Shown: piece after piece, positions 36,968 to 46,829 of the stretch
Layout of the letters: the number at the start of each line of letters is the position of its first letter
How positions within the stretch are numbered: the first letter of the stretch is position 1
Position numbers and translations under genes: made by a program
The notes under the pieces: generated by a model
Told to the model about the DNA's origin: nothing
Seen by the model: the letters and a program-made list of their open reading frames with translations, nothing else
Databases searched by the model: none
From: Spartinivicinus marinus
Lineage (GTDB): Bacteria; Pseudomonadota; Gammaproteobacteria; Pseudomonadales; Zooshikellaceae
Assembly: GCF_026309355.1 (NCBI RefSeq)
Contig: NZ_JAPJZK010000001.1
Location: forward strand, 682,001 to 746,000
Direction: 5' to 3'
Length of the DNA stretch: 64,000 nt

Positions 36968-36991
36968 CAGCCCTTGTCTCGGCAAGGGCTG
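36968..36991. terminator. Hairpin between the small frame and putP
   Basis: A perfect 9-bp stem, CAGCCCTTG and CAAGGGCTG, around the loop TCTCGG, followed on the plus strand by ATGATTATTT. It lies between converging genes and may serve both directions. Confidence 0.55.
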
Positions 36992-37032
36992 ATGATTATT
37001 TAGCAATTGAAAAATTCAGTTAAGATCGATTT

Positions 37033-38574
37033 TTAGTCAACTGCCAAACTGCTTTTTACATTCCCTTTTCCACTAACATACAACTGGTTTTCCATTGCAT
37101 TGAACTGTTTGGTTACTTCCTCTTCAGGCTCTTTTGTTGCCAACGAAGTTACCACAATCGCTATTGTTGCTAGAATGAAGCCCGGAACGATCTCATATAA
37201 GCCAAACAACTCAAACACATCACCACTTAGCTGCTTCCAGACTACAACAGTCACACCACCAACAACGATACCAGCTAAAGCCCCTTGCCAGTTCATTCGC
37301 TTCCAAAACAGAGCCAGTATTAAGGTTGGTCCAAATGCCGCTCCAAAGCCTGCCCAAGCGTAGGAAACCAGATCAAGTACGCTGTTGTTTTTATCCATAG
37401 CTAAAGTCAGGGCAATAATGGCAATTACAATAACGGCTATACGCCCAACAGCAACCACTTGCTTCTGCGTTGCTTCTTTATTAAATAACGCTTTATAGAA
37501 GTCTTCTGCCAGTGCAGAAGAGGAAACTAACAGCTGTGAGTCTGCTGTACTCATGATGGCAGCAAGAATAGCCGCTAATAGAATGCCTGCAACCACAGGG
37601 TGAAATACAGCACCCACCAAGTGCATGAAGATTTTCTCACTATCAGCTAATTGTGCGCCGCTAGCATCCAAGTAGTTAATGCCTGCTAGACCAACTAAGG
37701 TTGCTCCTACCAGAGAAAGGAAAGTCCAGCTTACCGCGATCCGACGAGCAGTTGGCAAGTCTTGGTTAGAACGAACAGCCTTAAACCGGGCCAGAATATG
37801 AGGCTGACCAAAATAACCTAAGCCCCACGCAGCCAGGTTAACAATAGCCAATAAGCTCAGTGCTTCCCCTTTATTGTTATTCAATAAGGTTAATAACTCA
37901 GGGTTTTTCTCTCTAATAGCTTCAATTGAAGCCTCAAAACCACCAGCATCTTGCATAACAACTAATGGCACAACAATTAAAGCAGCTGCCATTAGCAAGC
38001 CTTGTACTAAGTCGGTCCAAGATACCGCCAAGAACCCACCAAATAAGGTATAAGAAATAATACAAACGGTGCCAATCACCACTGCAACTTGGTAATTTAA
38101 GCCAAAGACTTCTTCAAACAATTTACCGCCAGCGACTAAACCAGAGCTGGTGTAAAACAAGAAAAATAACAAAATAAAAAACGCCGAGACTGTTTGAGTC
38201 AGCTTGGTTTTATCCTGAAAACGGTTAGCGAAGAATTCTGGTAAGGTCAGTGAGTTATTGGCCACAATGCTATAAGTTCTTAGGCGTCTGGAAACAATTA
38301 ACCAGTTAAGCCAAGTACCGAGTAATAAGCCCCCTGCCAACCAGATTGACTCTAAACCTGAACCCAAGGCAAAACCAGGCATACCCAGCAGCAACCAGCC
38401 ACTCATATCCGAGGCACCTGCACTCAGTGCAGCAGGCCAAGGCCCCAGTGAGCGTCCTCCCAGAAAGTAGTCAGTTGAACTCGATGTGCGCTGATAGGCC
38501 CAGTAGCCTATCCAGAGCATCCCCGCTAGATACACTATAAAAGTTGCTAAAATCGTAAGGTTTTCTGTTGTCAT
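37033..38574 (-). CDS. putP: Sodium/proline symporter PutP
   Basis: 513 residues from the ATG at 38574, aligned with the usual PutP start; the ATG 15 bases upstream is also possible. Imports proline with sodium through the inner membrane (SSS family, about 13 helices). Signature stretches: DYFLGGRSLGPWPAALSAGA, DMSGWLLLGMPG, the sodium-site region GGFLAVSWTDLVQGLLM, and LAAILAAIMSTADSQLLVSS. It lies 384 bases downstream of putA on the same strand and supplies that enzyme with substrate. Confidence 0.95.
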   Translation of the reverse strand: MTTENLTILATFIVYLAGMLWIGYWAYQRTSSSTDYFLGGRSLGPWPAALSAGASDMSGWLLLGMPGFALGSGLESIWLAGGLLLGTWLNWLIVSRRLRTYSIVANNSLTLPEFFANRFQDKTKLTQTVSAFFILLFFLFYTSSGLVAGGKLFEEVFGLNYQVAVVIGTVCIISYTLFGGFLAVSWTDLVQGLLMAAALIVVPLVVMQDAGGFEASIEAIREKNPELLTLLNNNKGEALSLLAIVNLAAWGLGYFGQPHILARFKAVRSNQDLPTARRIAVSWTFLSLVGATLVGLAGINYLDASGAQLADSEKIFMHLVGAVFHPVVAGILLAAILAAIMSTADSQLLVSSSALAEDFYKALFNKEATQKQVVAVGRIAVIVIAIIALTLAMDKNNSVLDLVSYAWAGFGAAFGPTLILALFWKRMNWQGALAGIVVGGVTVVVWKQLSGDVFELFGLYEIVPGFILATIAIVVTSLATKEPEEEVTKQFNAMENQLYVSGKGNVKSSLAVD

Positions 38575-38641
38575 TAAAATATGCCCCATTACTAGTGGTG
38601 CCTCACGGCACTATTGTTATTCTCCTGGTGCATCCTTGCTA

Positions 38642-38806
38642 TTAAGGAACGCGCACGAAATAACTTACAGTTTTGGCTCCAATCCATCCCGCTTGGTTGT
38701 GTTGCAAAAACTTGACATAGGCCCACTATGCCTTCTTTTTTGCGCCTTGCCAAACGGGCGCCTTGGAACAAAAAGCTAACAAGTTATTTAGTGCACGTCC
38801 CTAAGC
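38642..38806. repeat. Long palindromic intergenic element between putA and putP
   Basis: About 165 bases. The left arm (from 38642; GGAACGCGCACGAAATAACTT) and the right arm (38781-38802; AAGTTATTTAGTGCACGTCC) are inverted copies. Pairing continues inward: CCCGCTTGG opposite CCAAACGGG, GCAAAAA opposite TTTTTTGC, and CATAG opposite CTATG at the tip. RNA from either strand would fold into one long hairpin. It is non-coding; its overall form suggests a dispersed repeat family or MITE. Only this copy is seen here. Confidence 0.65.
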
Positions 38807-38899
38807 AGCTTGACTCAATTGCAGAGTAGCTCCTTGCTAAGCCCAATAATATTGAAAGCCTAAGAGCCTTCTGGGCTAAGAGATAAATTAAAAGCTAAC

Positions 38900-38949
38900 T
38901 GGTAGCACATTGTACCTTCGCTATATCAGACTGTCACAATGTACTACCA
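38900..38949. terminator. Hairpin downstream of putA
   Basis: TGGTAGCACATTGT and ACAATGTACTACCA pair over 14 positions with one mismatch, just past the putA stop. A terminator or RNA-end stabiliser for putA is likely; no T-run is present. Confidence 0.5.
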
Positions 38950-38958
38950 AACCGACTC

Positions 38959-41900
38959 CTAAACAGTTTCACTTGCTAATGACAGCAAGCTTGCATTACC
39001 TCCTACCGCTGTGGTGTTAATTGTGCGCACTTTTTCAGTGGCAAATCGGTACAAGTAGTGTGGGCCACCCGCCTTTGGCCCAGTACCGGATAAGCCTTGC
39101 CCACCAAATGGCTGAACACCGACTACAGCCCCAATCTGGTTACGGTTGACATAGACATTACCCACATTCACTTTATCTGCAATGTAATGGGTTAATGCCT
39201 CATTTCGTGAGTGAACCCCCAGTGTCAAACCAAAACCTGTTTCATTAATACTATTGATTACTTGATCAAGCTGTGAGGCTCTATAGCGCACTACATGCAG
39301 TATTGGTCCAAAGTTTTCTTTGGTAAGCTGCTTGATACTTTCAATCTCGATAGCTGTTGGTGGTACAAAATAGCCACTCATATCAGGCAGGCTGGTCTCT
39401 GCAATCAACTTGGCCTGCTGTTTCATCTGGCTGATATGCTGTAGTAGCTGCTGCTGAGCCTGTTGGTCAATCACTGGGCCCAGGTCAGTGGATAGTAAAC
39501 TGGGGTCTCCCACTTCCAGCTCAGCCATTGCCCCCTTCAATAAATCTAAGATGCGATCAGACACATCCTCCTGAACAAATAGCACCCGTAATGCAGAGCA
39601 GCGTTGACCGGCACTGGCAAAAGCAGAGTGCACAACATCGCTCACTACCTGCTCAGGCAATGCCGTGCTGTCCACAATCATCGCATTTTGACCACCAGTT
39701 TCAGCAATTAATGGCACAATCGCGCCTTGACGAGCAGCTAACGTACGGTTAATCAGTTGCGCTGTATCTGTTGAGCCAGTAAAGGCGACCCCTGCAATTG
39801 TTTCTGCAGCAGTCAATGGTGCACCAACCTGGGCTCCATCACCCGGTAGCAATTGAATCACTCCAGCAGGAAAGCCTGCTTCCAGCATTAACTGTACTGC
39901 TTTGAATGCAATCAGGCTGGTTTGCTCAGCAGGTTTGGCGATTACTGTATTACCCGCTGCTAATGCGGCAGCAATCTGTCCCAGAAAAATAGCAAGTGGG
40001 AAATTCCAGGGGCTGATGCAGACAAATACCCCCCTCCCCATTAAGCTCAACTCATTGGACTCGCCTGTTGGGCCAGGGAGTACTTGAGGCTTATCAAAGC
40101 GTTGCTCAGCTTGCACAGCATAGTAACGACAGAAATCAACCGCTTCTCTAACTTCGTCAATCGAATCCTGAATCGTCTTACCTGCTTCACGGTGACACAA
40201 GGCAATAAGCTCTGCGAGATTGGCTTCCAGTAAGTCAGCTAATTGCTGCAAGCACTGCGCTCTTTTGGCAACCGGCTGATTGTTCCAGGTAGGAAAGGCT
40301 TCCTTAGCGACGGCCAGAGCCTGCTTGACTTCCTGTTCCGTTGCCCAGCTTACTTCTCCCACCGATTCACTGATGCGATAAGGGCAAGAAACTGCTTTAC
40401 TGTTGGTGGTTGTCACTACCTCACCGTTGATAATAGGCCCAGCTTGCCAAGAGCGGTTCATATAGTTGCGAATTTGCTCAGCCAGAGGCTGCCATTGGGA
40501 CTCAATTAAAATGTTAATGCCCTTTGAGTTTCGCCGCTCATTTCCATAAATTCTGGGAGGAGTTGGGATTCGTTCATTAGCGAGACAAGCATAGGTTTTT
40601 AATGATTCCAGCGGATGTTTCGTCAGCTCAGCAACAGGTGTTTTTGCATCGACTAAGCGGTGAACAAAGGAAGAGTTGGCACCATTTTCCAGCAAGCGGC
40701 GTACTAGATAAGGCAATAAATCTTTATGGGCGCCAACAGGTGCATAAATACGCACAGGTACCTGATGACTTTCTAAAACAGCTTTATATAATCCATCCCC
40801 CATACCATGCAGGCGCTGAAACTCATATTCTCGCCCATTGGCCATGGCTAAAATAGAAGCAACCGTATGGGCATTATGGCTGGCGAACTGCGGATAAATC
40901 TTACCCTTGGTCGCCTCACTCAATAAAAATTGAGCACAGGCTAAATACGACACATCTGTGGCTTCTTTACGGGTAAAAACCGGGTAGCCTTCGGTGCCTA
41001 ATTGCTGACAATGTTTAATTTCGCTATCCCAATAGGCACCTTTAACCAGCCGTATTGGAATAATATCGCCTTGTTGTGCTGCCAAACTATTTAACCAGCA
41101 TAAGACAGGTAATGCCCGCTTAGAGTAAGCTTGCACGACTAAACCAAATTGCCCCCAACCTTGAGTAGCAGGTTCCCGGTAGAGCTTTTCAAACAGTTGT
41201 AGCGAAATTTCCAACCGATCTGCTTCTTCAGCATCAATAGTAATGCCTACTGATTTCTGTCGAGCCACTTTAATTAACTCAATGACAGTATTAAATAATT
41301 CTGTCATTACCCGCTGCTCATGGCTTTTTTCATAGCGTGGATGCAGTGCAGATAGTTTTATTGAAATCGTTGGAGGAGGTGTTTTATCGTTACCATAGGT
41401 TTCAGCCCCCACTGCGTTTATAGCCGCCAAATAATCATTAAAATATTTATCAGCATCGCTTTTAGTGAGTGCCGCTTCACCTAACATGTCGTATGAGTAG
41501 GTATACCCTAAATCACGATTTTTTCGGCTATTTTTTAATGCTTCCTGAATCGAGCGTCCCAGCACAAACTGCTTGCCCATGATTTTCATTGCCTGATTCA
41601 TTACCTTGCGAATCACAGGCTCGCCCAATCGATTGACCAAACGATTGATAATGCCAGAAGGACTACCATCTTCATTACTATCCATGGCTGTGACTTTGCC
41701 AGTAAGCAACAACCCCCAGGTTGATGCATTGACTAATACCGAGTCACTTTTTTTCAGATGCCGTTGCCAGTCAGCCACACTTAATTTGTCTTTGATTAAC
41801 GCATCCGCTGTATCAGCATCAGGGATACGCATTAAAGCCTCTGCTAAACACATCAGCAGAATACCTTCTTTGGTATCAAGGCTATATTCCAGCAGTAAGG

Positions 41901-42126
41901 CATCCACCATATGAATGGCATCATCTTGTGCTCTTACCTGCTCTATCAACTGGCGAGCCTGCTCCGTCGTTCGTTGAAGTTGATCTGTGGAAGGCTGAGC
42001 TATTTCTATCAGCTGACTTAAATATTGTGCTTCCTCAACCTGATAATGAGGTGAAATATAAGCCTTTAACTGCTGGGGTGGTAAGGTATAAAAGTCTGAC
42101 TTAAATGCATCAGCAGCATTGAACAT
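38959..42126 (-). CDS. putA: Bifunctional proline dehydrogenase / P5C dehydrogenase PutA
   Basis: 1055 residues from the ATG at 42126 (a TTG 39 bases upstream is less likely). Oxidises proline to glutamate in two steps at the membrane surface. Proline dehydrogenase barrel about 170-500: TISIKLSALHPRYE, GITIDAEEADRLEISL, IPIRLVKGAYWD, and YPQFASHNAHTVA. Aldehyde dehydrogenase about 560-1000: ISPWNFPLAIFLGQIAAALA, ETGGQNAMIVDSTA and the catalytic Cys in AGQRCSALRVL. The ribbon-helix-helix DNA-binding domain of E. coli PutA is absent, so this is the short Vibrio-like type and cannot repress its own operon. Confidence 0.96.
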   Translation of the reverse strand: MFNAADAFKSDFYTLPPQQLKAYISPHYQVEEAQYLSQLIEIAQPSTDQLQRTTEQARQLIEQVRAQDDAIHMVDALLLEYSLDTKEGILLMCLAEALMRIPDADTADALIKDKLSVADWQRHLKKSDSVLVNASTWGLLLTGKVTAMDSNEDGSPSGIINRLVNRLGEPVIRKVMNQAMKIMGKQFVLGRSIQEALKNSRKNRDLGYTYSYDMLGEAALTKSDADKYFNDYLAAINAVGAETYGNDKTPPPTISIKLSALHPRYEKSHEQRVMTELFNTVIELIKVARQKSVGITIDAEEADRLEISLQLFEKLYREPATQGWGQFGLVVQAYSKRALPVLCWLNSLAAQQGDIIPIRLVKGAYWDSEIKHCQQLGTEGYPVFTRKEATDVSYLACAQFLLSEATKGKIYPQFASHNAHTVASILAMANGREYEFQRLHGMGDGLYKAVLESHQVPVRIYAPVGAHKDLLPYLVRRLLENGANSSFVHRLVDAKTPVAELTKHPLESLKTYACLANERIPTPPRIYGNERRNSKGINILIESQWQPLAEQIRNYMNRSWQAGPIINGEVVTTTNSKAVSCPYRISESVGEVSWATEQEVKQALAVAKEAFPTWNNQPVAKRAQCLQQLADLLEANLAELIALCHREAGKTIQDSIDEVREAVDFCRYYAVQAEQRFDKPQVLPGPTGESNELSLMGRGVFVCISPWNFPLAIFLGQIAAALAAGNTVIAKPAEQTSLIAFKAVQLMLEAGFPAGVIQLLPGDGAQVGAPLTAAETIAGVAFTGSTDTAQLINRTLAARQGAIVPLIAETGGQNAMIVDSTALPEQVVSDVVHSAFASAGQRCSALRVLFVQEDVSDRILDLLKGAMAELEVGDPSLLSTDLGPVIDQQAQQQLLQHISQMKQQAKLIAETSLPDMSGYFVPPTAIEIESIKQLTKENFGPILHVVRYRASQLDQVINSINETGFGLTLGVHSRNEALTHYIADKVNVGNVYVNRNQIGAVVGVQPFGGQGLSGTGPKAGGPHYLYRFATEKVRTINTTAVGGNASLLSLASETV

Positions 42127-42399
42127 GTACGGTACCCAATTAGTATAAAAATCTTTTATTACCAACAGCCCCTAACCCAATAGGGATATCTGTCCTGCTT
42201 CAAATAACGGACGGGGTATAGACTGAAGGATTGCCTGAATTTGTTATTGCAATTAATTGTTATAGCAATTATGAGTTGACGGGATAGTCTAACCAGGGGG
42301 AAGAAATAGGATCTTGCAAAAAACTAGGCTAAATTTGCAAAAAACTATGAATCACCTGCAATTTGTATAATCTGTCACCACTATATAATTTCATCAAGG

Positions 42400-43167
42400 C
42401 TATGAACCTTGTTGATGTAGTCTGAAAGCTTTTGGGGTATATCCCATCACCTGTTTAAATGCTCTGTTTAAAGCACTCTGATGACAAAAACCCGTTAAAC
42501 TGGCAATCTCTACTAAAGGAAGCTGGGTTGTTGCCAGCAGTCGCTCGGCTTCTTTCACTCGTTGTTTAATCACATACTGAAAGGGTGTTAAACCTACTTG
42601 TTGCTTAAAAATTGCGTGAAAGTGACTAGGGCTCATGCATTGGTCTTTAGCCAGTTCAAAAATACTAATTTTTCGTGACAAATTGGTTAAGACAAACTTA
42701 TTCAGCCGGGAAAGCTCAATTTTAGCGGATGGTTGTGATTTAAATTCTATTGTTTGACTGGCATGGTACAAGGCATGAAGAAAAGCTGCCGCCAAATGGC
42801 TTGCTAGCAACTGGTCTTCAGGCGCCAATGCAAATTGCTGGACACTCACATGAACCAGCTGCTGAAGCGGAGGGGTTAGCTTTTTATAGCCAGGGTGTGC
42901 AAACAGTTGATCAATCACCTGGGGAGAAACCCAGTGTTGGCTGTCTTGTGTAGGTACATTCAAAACCAGGATTTGATTGTTATCATCACCCGCAAAATCA
43001 TGAGGCTGATTAGCTGGCACCAAGCAGCCAAATTGTTGCCCTAATCGGTTAGCCACCCCCCCTACTTCAAACAGAGTATCTCCATTAATACCAACAACAA
43101 GCTGATGAAAAGGATGAGAGTGGTTTGCGGGCTTTTGTGGTAGCTTTTTTATTGCAACTGTTTGCAT
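42400..43167 (-). CDS. AraC-family regulator, probably of the put genes
   Basis: 255 residues. N-terminal cupin-like sensing domain (HSHPFHQLVVGINGDTLFEV, and CLVPANQPHDFAGDD). C-terminal double helix-turn-helix about 155-250: KISIFELAKDQCMSPSHFHA, FKQQVGLTPFQYVIKQRVKEAE, and LVEIASLTGFCHQSALNRAF followed by MGYTPKAFR. It sits 273 bases upstream of putA on the same strand. Vibrio putA is controlled by an AraC-type regulator, and this PutA lacks its own DNA-binding domain, so control of putA/putP by this protein is a reasonable inference. Confidence 0.9.
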   Translation of the reverse strand: MQTVAIKKLPQKPANHSHPFHQLVVGINGDTLFEVGGVANRLGQQFGCLVPANQPHDFAGDDNNQILVLNVPTQDSQHWVSPQVIDQLFAHPGYKKLTPPLQQLVHVSVQQFALAPEDQLLASHLAAAFLHALYHASQTIEFKSQPSAKIELSRLNKFVLTNLSRKISIFELAKDQCMSPSHFHAIFKQQVGLTPFQYVIKQRVKEAERLLATTQLPLVEIASLTGFCHQSALNRAFKQVMGYTPKAFRLHQQGS

Positions 43168-43333
43168 ATCCCCCCCTTTAATTAAAGCCTGAACTGACTG
43201 GTATGAAACCTTCGAAAGAAACTAAGCTTTTACTCCAATTTACTTCGTTTGGCAATGCAGGGGCTATCAGCTTCTGGTAAAACTAAGTAGATAATCAGCG
43301 GACAAAAATGATTGAAAGTTGAGAAAAGATTGG

Positions 43334-43600
43334 CTACTTATCTAACATTCTCAGCCCAAAGCCTTCTGGCTCTTGTCTTACTACTTCCATAGTACATATA
43401 GGAGCGGGTATGGGTAAGCCTTGCACCTGGACTTTAACTATTGTTCCTAGAGGAGGAATACTGTCTTCTTCAGCCAATAAAAATATGCCGCTATCTGAAA
43501 TATCCCGGGTTTTTAGCGTTATGCCTTCATCACCGTTACTCATTAACTTAATTTGTAAGGTAACTTTTGTCCGCTGATGGCGTCTTTTTTCGTCTGACAT
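43334..43600 (-). CDS. PilZ-domain protein
   Basis: 88 residues, a single PilZ domain. The c-di-GMP-binding motifs are present: an Arg-rich N-terminus EKRRHQRTKV (RxxxR) and RDISDSGIFLLAE (D/NxSxxG). The strand TIVKVQVQGLPIP and C-terminal EPEGFGLRML follow the usual fold. It probably relays c-di-GMP levels to motility or surface functions. No diguanylate cyclase is nearby, so its partner cannot be named. Confidence 0.88.
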   Translation of the reverse strand: MSDEKRRHQRTKVTLQIKLMSNGDEGITLKTRDISDSGIFLLAEEDSIPPLGTIVKVQVQGLPIPAPICTMEVVRQEPEGFGLRMLDK

Positions 43601-43710
43601 TGATTGGCTAAACTGTTAGCTACACGCAATAATACTTAGAATAGTTCATATTCCTTTAGCTAATCATAGGAAATTAATTCTTAGTATCTTCGTTTATCTT
43701 CCTTGCTGGC

Positions 43711-43740
43711 ATTAAATACCACTAGATTGTGGTATTTAAT
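43711..43740. terminator. Hairpin downstream of msrC
   Basis: A perfect 12-bp stem, ATTAAATACCAC and GTGGTATTTAAT, around TAGATT, 16 bases past the stop of the methionine sulfoxide reductase gene on the minus strand. No long T-run follows. Confidence 0.5.
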
Positions 43741-43755
43741 TAATAGCTATTTTAG

Positions 43756-44253
43756 CTATATCAATGACTCAATATAACTAACAATAGCTAACAGCCCCTC
43801 TTGGTCCTGTTCATCAAATCGATCAAACACAGGGCTGTCGATATCCAGTACAGCCTTAACCTGCCCTTGTTTTTTCAAGGGCAATACTATTTCACTATTT
43901 GTATTAGCATCACAGGCAATATGCCCAGTAAAATGGTGGACATTTGCCACTCGTTGCACCTCACCGGTTGCGGCAGCAACCCCACAAACACCTTTGCCTA
44001 CTGGGATTCTGATACAGGCTGGCTTCCCTTGAAATGGCCCCAATACTAACTGGTTCCCTTCATTTAAATAAAAGCCTGCCCAGTTAATATCAGTCAACTG
44101 CCAGAACAGCAAGCTGCTAATATTGGCAAGGTTTGCGATGATATTAGGCTCGCTCTGGGTGAGAGACTTTACCTGCTCCAGTAGCTGCTGGTATGACTCT
44201 GTTTTATTGTTCTTATCATTATCAACTGATGAGAGTGGTTCTAACTGGAACAT
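43756..44253 (-). CDS. msrC: Free methionine-(R)-sulfoxide reductase (GAF type)
   Basis: 165 residues, the fRMsr/YebR family. It reduces free methionine R-sulfoxide. The GAF domain carries the family pattern WAGFYLNEGNQLVLGPFQGK, then ACIRIPVGKGVCGVAA, HHFTGHIACDANTNSEIVLP and VLDIDSPVFDRFDEQD. All three Cys used by the family (in ACIRI, GVCG and HIACD) are present, so it should be active. It follows the DAHP synthase gene by 10 bases and is probably co-transcribed with it. Confidence 0.92.
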   Translation of the reverse strand: MFQLEPLSSVDNDKNNKTESYQQLLEQVKSLTQSEPNIIANLANISSLLFWQLTDINWAGFYLNEGNQLVLGPFQGKPACIRIPVGKGVCGVAAATGEVQRVANVHHFTGHIACDANTNSEIVLPLKKQGQVKAVLDIDSPVFDRFDEQDQEGLLAIVSYIESLI

Positions 44254-44263
44254 AGTGTTGCTC

Positions 44264-45625
44264 TTAGTCTGCTTGCTGTCGACAGGACTTTAATGTTTCT
44301 GCAATTAGGAAAGCCAACTCAAGTGATTGATCTGCATTAAGCCTTGGGTCACAATGAGTGTGATAACGATCACCCAAGCCTTCTTCTGTAATGGCCTGAG
44401 CCCCACCAATACACTCTGTCACATTTTGCCCAGTCATTTCAAAGTGCACACCACCGGCATAACTTCCTTCTGCATGATGCACTTGGAAAAACTCTCGTAC
44501 CTCTTGCAGAATCTGATCAAATGCCCGGGTTTTAAAACCAGAACAGGCCTTGATTGTATTACCATGCATGGGATCACAGCTCCACACCACATGACGCCCT
44601 TCTTGCTGAACTTTTCTAATTAGAGCTGGTAATCCATCAGCAACTTTGCCTGCTCCCATCCTAACAATCACGGTAATTCGGCCAAGCTCATTTTCTGGGT
44701 TTAACTTGTCTATTAACTGAATTAGTTCTTCAGGCTTCAAAGTAGGGCCTGCTTTTACGCCAATAGGGTTTTTAACTCCTCGTAAAAACTCAATATGTGC
44801 CCCCTCTGGTTGGCGGGTTCTATCACCAATCCATAACATATGTGCAGAACAGTCATACCACTCTCCAGTAATACTGTCTTGCCGAGTCAGTGCTTCCTCA
44901 TAATTCAGCAGTAGTGCTTCATGAGAGGTATAAAAGTCTGTTTCTCGAATGGCTGAGCTGGTTTGTGCTGTAATCCCACAAGCAGCCATGAATGACAACG
45001 TTTCATCGATACGTTCAGCGAGATGTTGATAACGCTCTTTTAACGCACTATTTTTTACAAACCCTAAATTCCAGCGATGTACTTGATGAAGGTCAGCCAA
45101 ACCCCCTTGAGCAAAAGCACGCAATAAGTTTAATGTTGCCGCCGCCTGGTTATAGGCTTTGAGCAGTCTATGCGGATCTGGTATTCGCGCATCTTCAGAA
45201 AACTCAATTGCGTTAATAATATCGCCTCGATAACTCGGCAAAGAAATATCGCCCTGAGATTCCATATCAGCAGAACGAGGCTTTGCAAATTGCCCAGCCA
45301 TTCGGCCAACTTTGACAATTGGGCAAGCTCCACCAAATGTCAGCACAATGGCCATTTGCAGCATCACTTTAAAGGTGTCGCGAATATTATTAGCATTGAA
45401 CTCAGCAAAGCTCTCCGCACAATCCCCCCCTTGAAGTAAAAAGGCCTTACCTTGAGCAACATCGGCCAATTTAGTCTGTAATGAGCGAGCTTCTCCAGCA
45501 AATACTAGTGGAGGATTTCGCTTAAGTTGAGTCAAAACAGACTCAAGTGCCTGGGGGCTTGGGTATGCTGGCTGCTGTTTAATGGGAAATTGCTGCCAAC
45601 TACTGGGAGACCACTGCTTCGCCAT
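44264..45625 (-). CDS. Class II 3-deoxy-7-phosphoheptulonate (DAHP) synthase
   Basis: 453 residues, the usual length for the class II (plant-like) enzyme. It joins phosphoenolpyruvate and erythrose 4-phosphate, the first step of the shikimate pathway. Motifs: [68 protein letters not shown] and [15 protein letters not shown], which carry the metal and phosphate ligands. Class II enzymes often serve secondary or aromatic pathways, but no such cluster is here. It is probably the first gene of a two-gene unit with msrC. Confidence 0.95.
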   Translation of the reverse strand: MAKQWSPSSWQQFPIKQQPAYPSPQALESVLTQLKRNPPLVFAGEARSLQTKLADVAQGKAFLLQGGDCAESFAEFNANNIRDTFKVMLQMAIVLTFGGACPIVKVGRMAGQFAKPRSADMESQGDISLPSYRGDIINAIEFSEDARIPDPHRLLKAYNQAAATLNLLRAFAQGGLADLHQVHRWNLGFVKNSALKERYQHLAERIDETLSFMAACGITAQTSSAIRETDFYTSHEALLLNYEEALTRQDSITGEWYDCSAHMLWIGDRTRQPEGAHIEFLRGVKNPIGVKAGPTLKPEELIQLIDKLNPENELGRITVIVRMGAGKVADGLPALIRKVQQEGRHVVWSCDPMHGNTIKACSGFKTRAFDQILQEVREFFQVHHAEGSYAGGVHFEMTGQNVTECIGGAQAITEEGLGDRYHTHCDPRLNADQSLELAFLIAETLKSCRQQAD

Positions 45626-45817
45626 GCTGTAAACCTATAAAATCTTGCGAGCTAATGAAAATAATATATAAGTGCTTCATTAGAAAGCCTTTTTAGACAG
45701 ACTTCAAGCCCTGACAAAAGGATAAATCGAAGTAGAGGGTTAATTAGTGGCGGGCAGAAGCAGAAGCAAGCAAGTTACACAGTTCCCTTGTGTTTTGCTA
45801 GGAGGGATACACAACTA

Positions 45818-46195
45818 TTAAGTGCTCACTTTAATAAGGTCAACGGTAGATTCTAACTCATCTAAAAAGAAGCTAACTAGCTGGCGCCGAGTAGGAAAAC
45901 AGTTATGGGTTTGATGATAGGCTTCGATTAAACGACTAATTTCCAGCTTAGACGTTTTGCCTATATTAAAAGGAATAACATTAGCTATGCTATAAAACTC
46001 ACTTGCTGATGTTATTTGTGTATCACCCTGTTCTATTTTGTTTAGATATTTTTCTTTTAAAGACTGAATCTTATATTTTAAAACGGCAAGTTGTTGCTCA
46101 GGCATTAGAAAGTCAAATGCCAGCGCTGCTTTTTCATTACCTTTGGCTGCCATTGAGATTAATTGGGCATAGTGGGCAACATCAAATTGGTCCAT
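45818..46195 (-). CDS. Hypothetical protein, 125 residues
   Basis: Start taken at the ATG at 46195; the frame also extends to a TTG at 46243. A helical, soluble protein: DQFDVAHYAQLISMAAKG, EQQLAVLKYKIQSLKEKYL, and a C-terminal half with ISRLIEAYHQTHNCFPTRRQ, which could be a small helix-turn-helix. No signal peptide or catalytic motif. I do not recognise the family. Confidence 0.6.
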   Translation of the reverse strand: MDQFDVAHYAQLISMAAKGNEKAALAFDFLMPEQQLAVLKYKIQSLKEKYLNKIEQGDTQITSASEFYSIANVIPFNIGKTSKLEISRLIEAYHQTHNCFPTRRQLVSFFLDELESTVDLIKVST

Positions 46196-46369
46196 AGCAA
46201 TCAAAACTCCATAGTTACTATTCGGATCGACTGTAAAGCCCAATTAACAATATCTAATAGCAAAACACAAATAGACTATGCGTTTTCTTGACAAAAGTTT
46301 AAATAAAATAAATACAACTATAGCGATTCATTATAAAAAACAGCTAATAACTACCCGCAAAAGATTATG

Positions 46370-46663
46370 TTATTTTAAAGCAACCAGATCGATTTTACGG
46401 CTGTATAAATCCTGCCACTGGGTTAGCGAAACCCAGGTTTCTCCCGCGACAGGGTCTCGATAAATCCAACCATTACATGTGTAGCTAAGTTCTCTTAGCT
46501 TTTTAATATGTGCATGAGTCAGCGTTAATTGCCCATATTGAAAGGGGCCAATGACTATTGCATGCCATAATACAAACTCCAGGTGCTGAAGCCGCCCAGC
46601 AGGATATGCCAACAAAGCCAGTTTATTCATGTAATCTGCAAGCTCTTTAGCTGCGGCCTCCAT
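46370..46663 (-). CDS. Hypothetical protein, 97 residues
   Basis: Start taken at the ATG at 46663, with GAGG nine bases upstream. Mixed composition with aromatic residues: LEFVLWHAIVIGPFQYGQL, LRELSYTCNGWIYRDPVAGE and TWVSLTQWQDLYSRKI. No signal peptide or membrane helix. It lies beside another unknown gene on the same strand, 174 bases away. Family not recognised. Confidence 0.55.
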   Translation of the reverse strand: MEAAAKELADYMNKLALLAYPAGRLQHLEFVLWHAIVIGPFQYGQLTLTHAHIKKLRELSYTCNGWIYRDPVAGETWVSLTQWQDLYSRKIDLVALK

Positions 46664-46700
46664 AGTTCTCTGCCTCACTTTTTCTTCATTCTTTCTACAT

Positions 46701-46829
46701 TGTACCCTTCGCGACTGATTTTTAAGGTTTGTTGTCTATGTCCCTCCCCTCAATCACCGATTATTTATAGGCTCATGGAGATTCGTTACTTGACGGCCGT
46801 CCCTAAAAAAATCATTCACCTTGGCTATA
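46701..46829. repeat. Palindromic intergenic repeat, copy B
   Basis: Homologous to copy A at 30932-31057. The left end reads TGTACCCTTCGCGA, then GATTTTTAAGG. The core has ATAGGCTCATGGAG, TTCGT and ACTTGACGGC. The right end reads CCCTAAAAAA and then TTGGCTATA. It starts just upstream of the hypothetical gene that ends at 46370, and could carry that gene's promoter. Confidence 0.7.
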
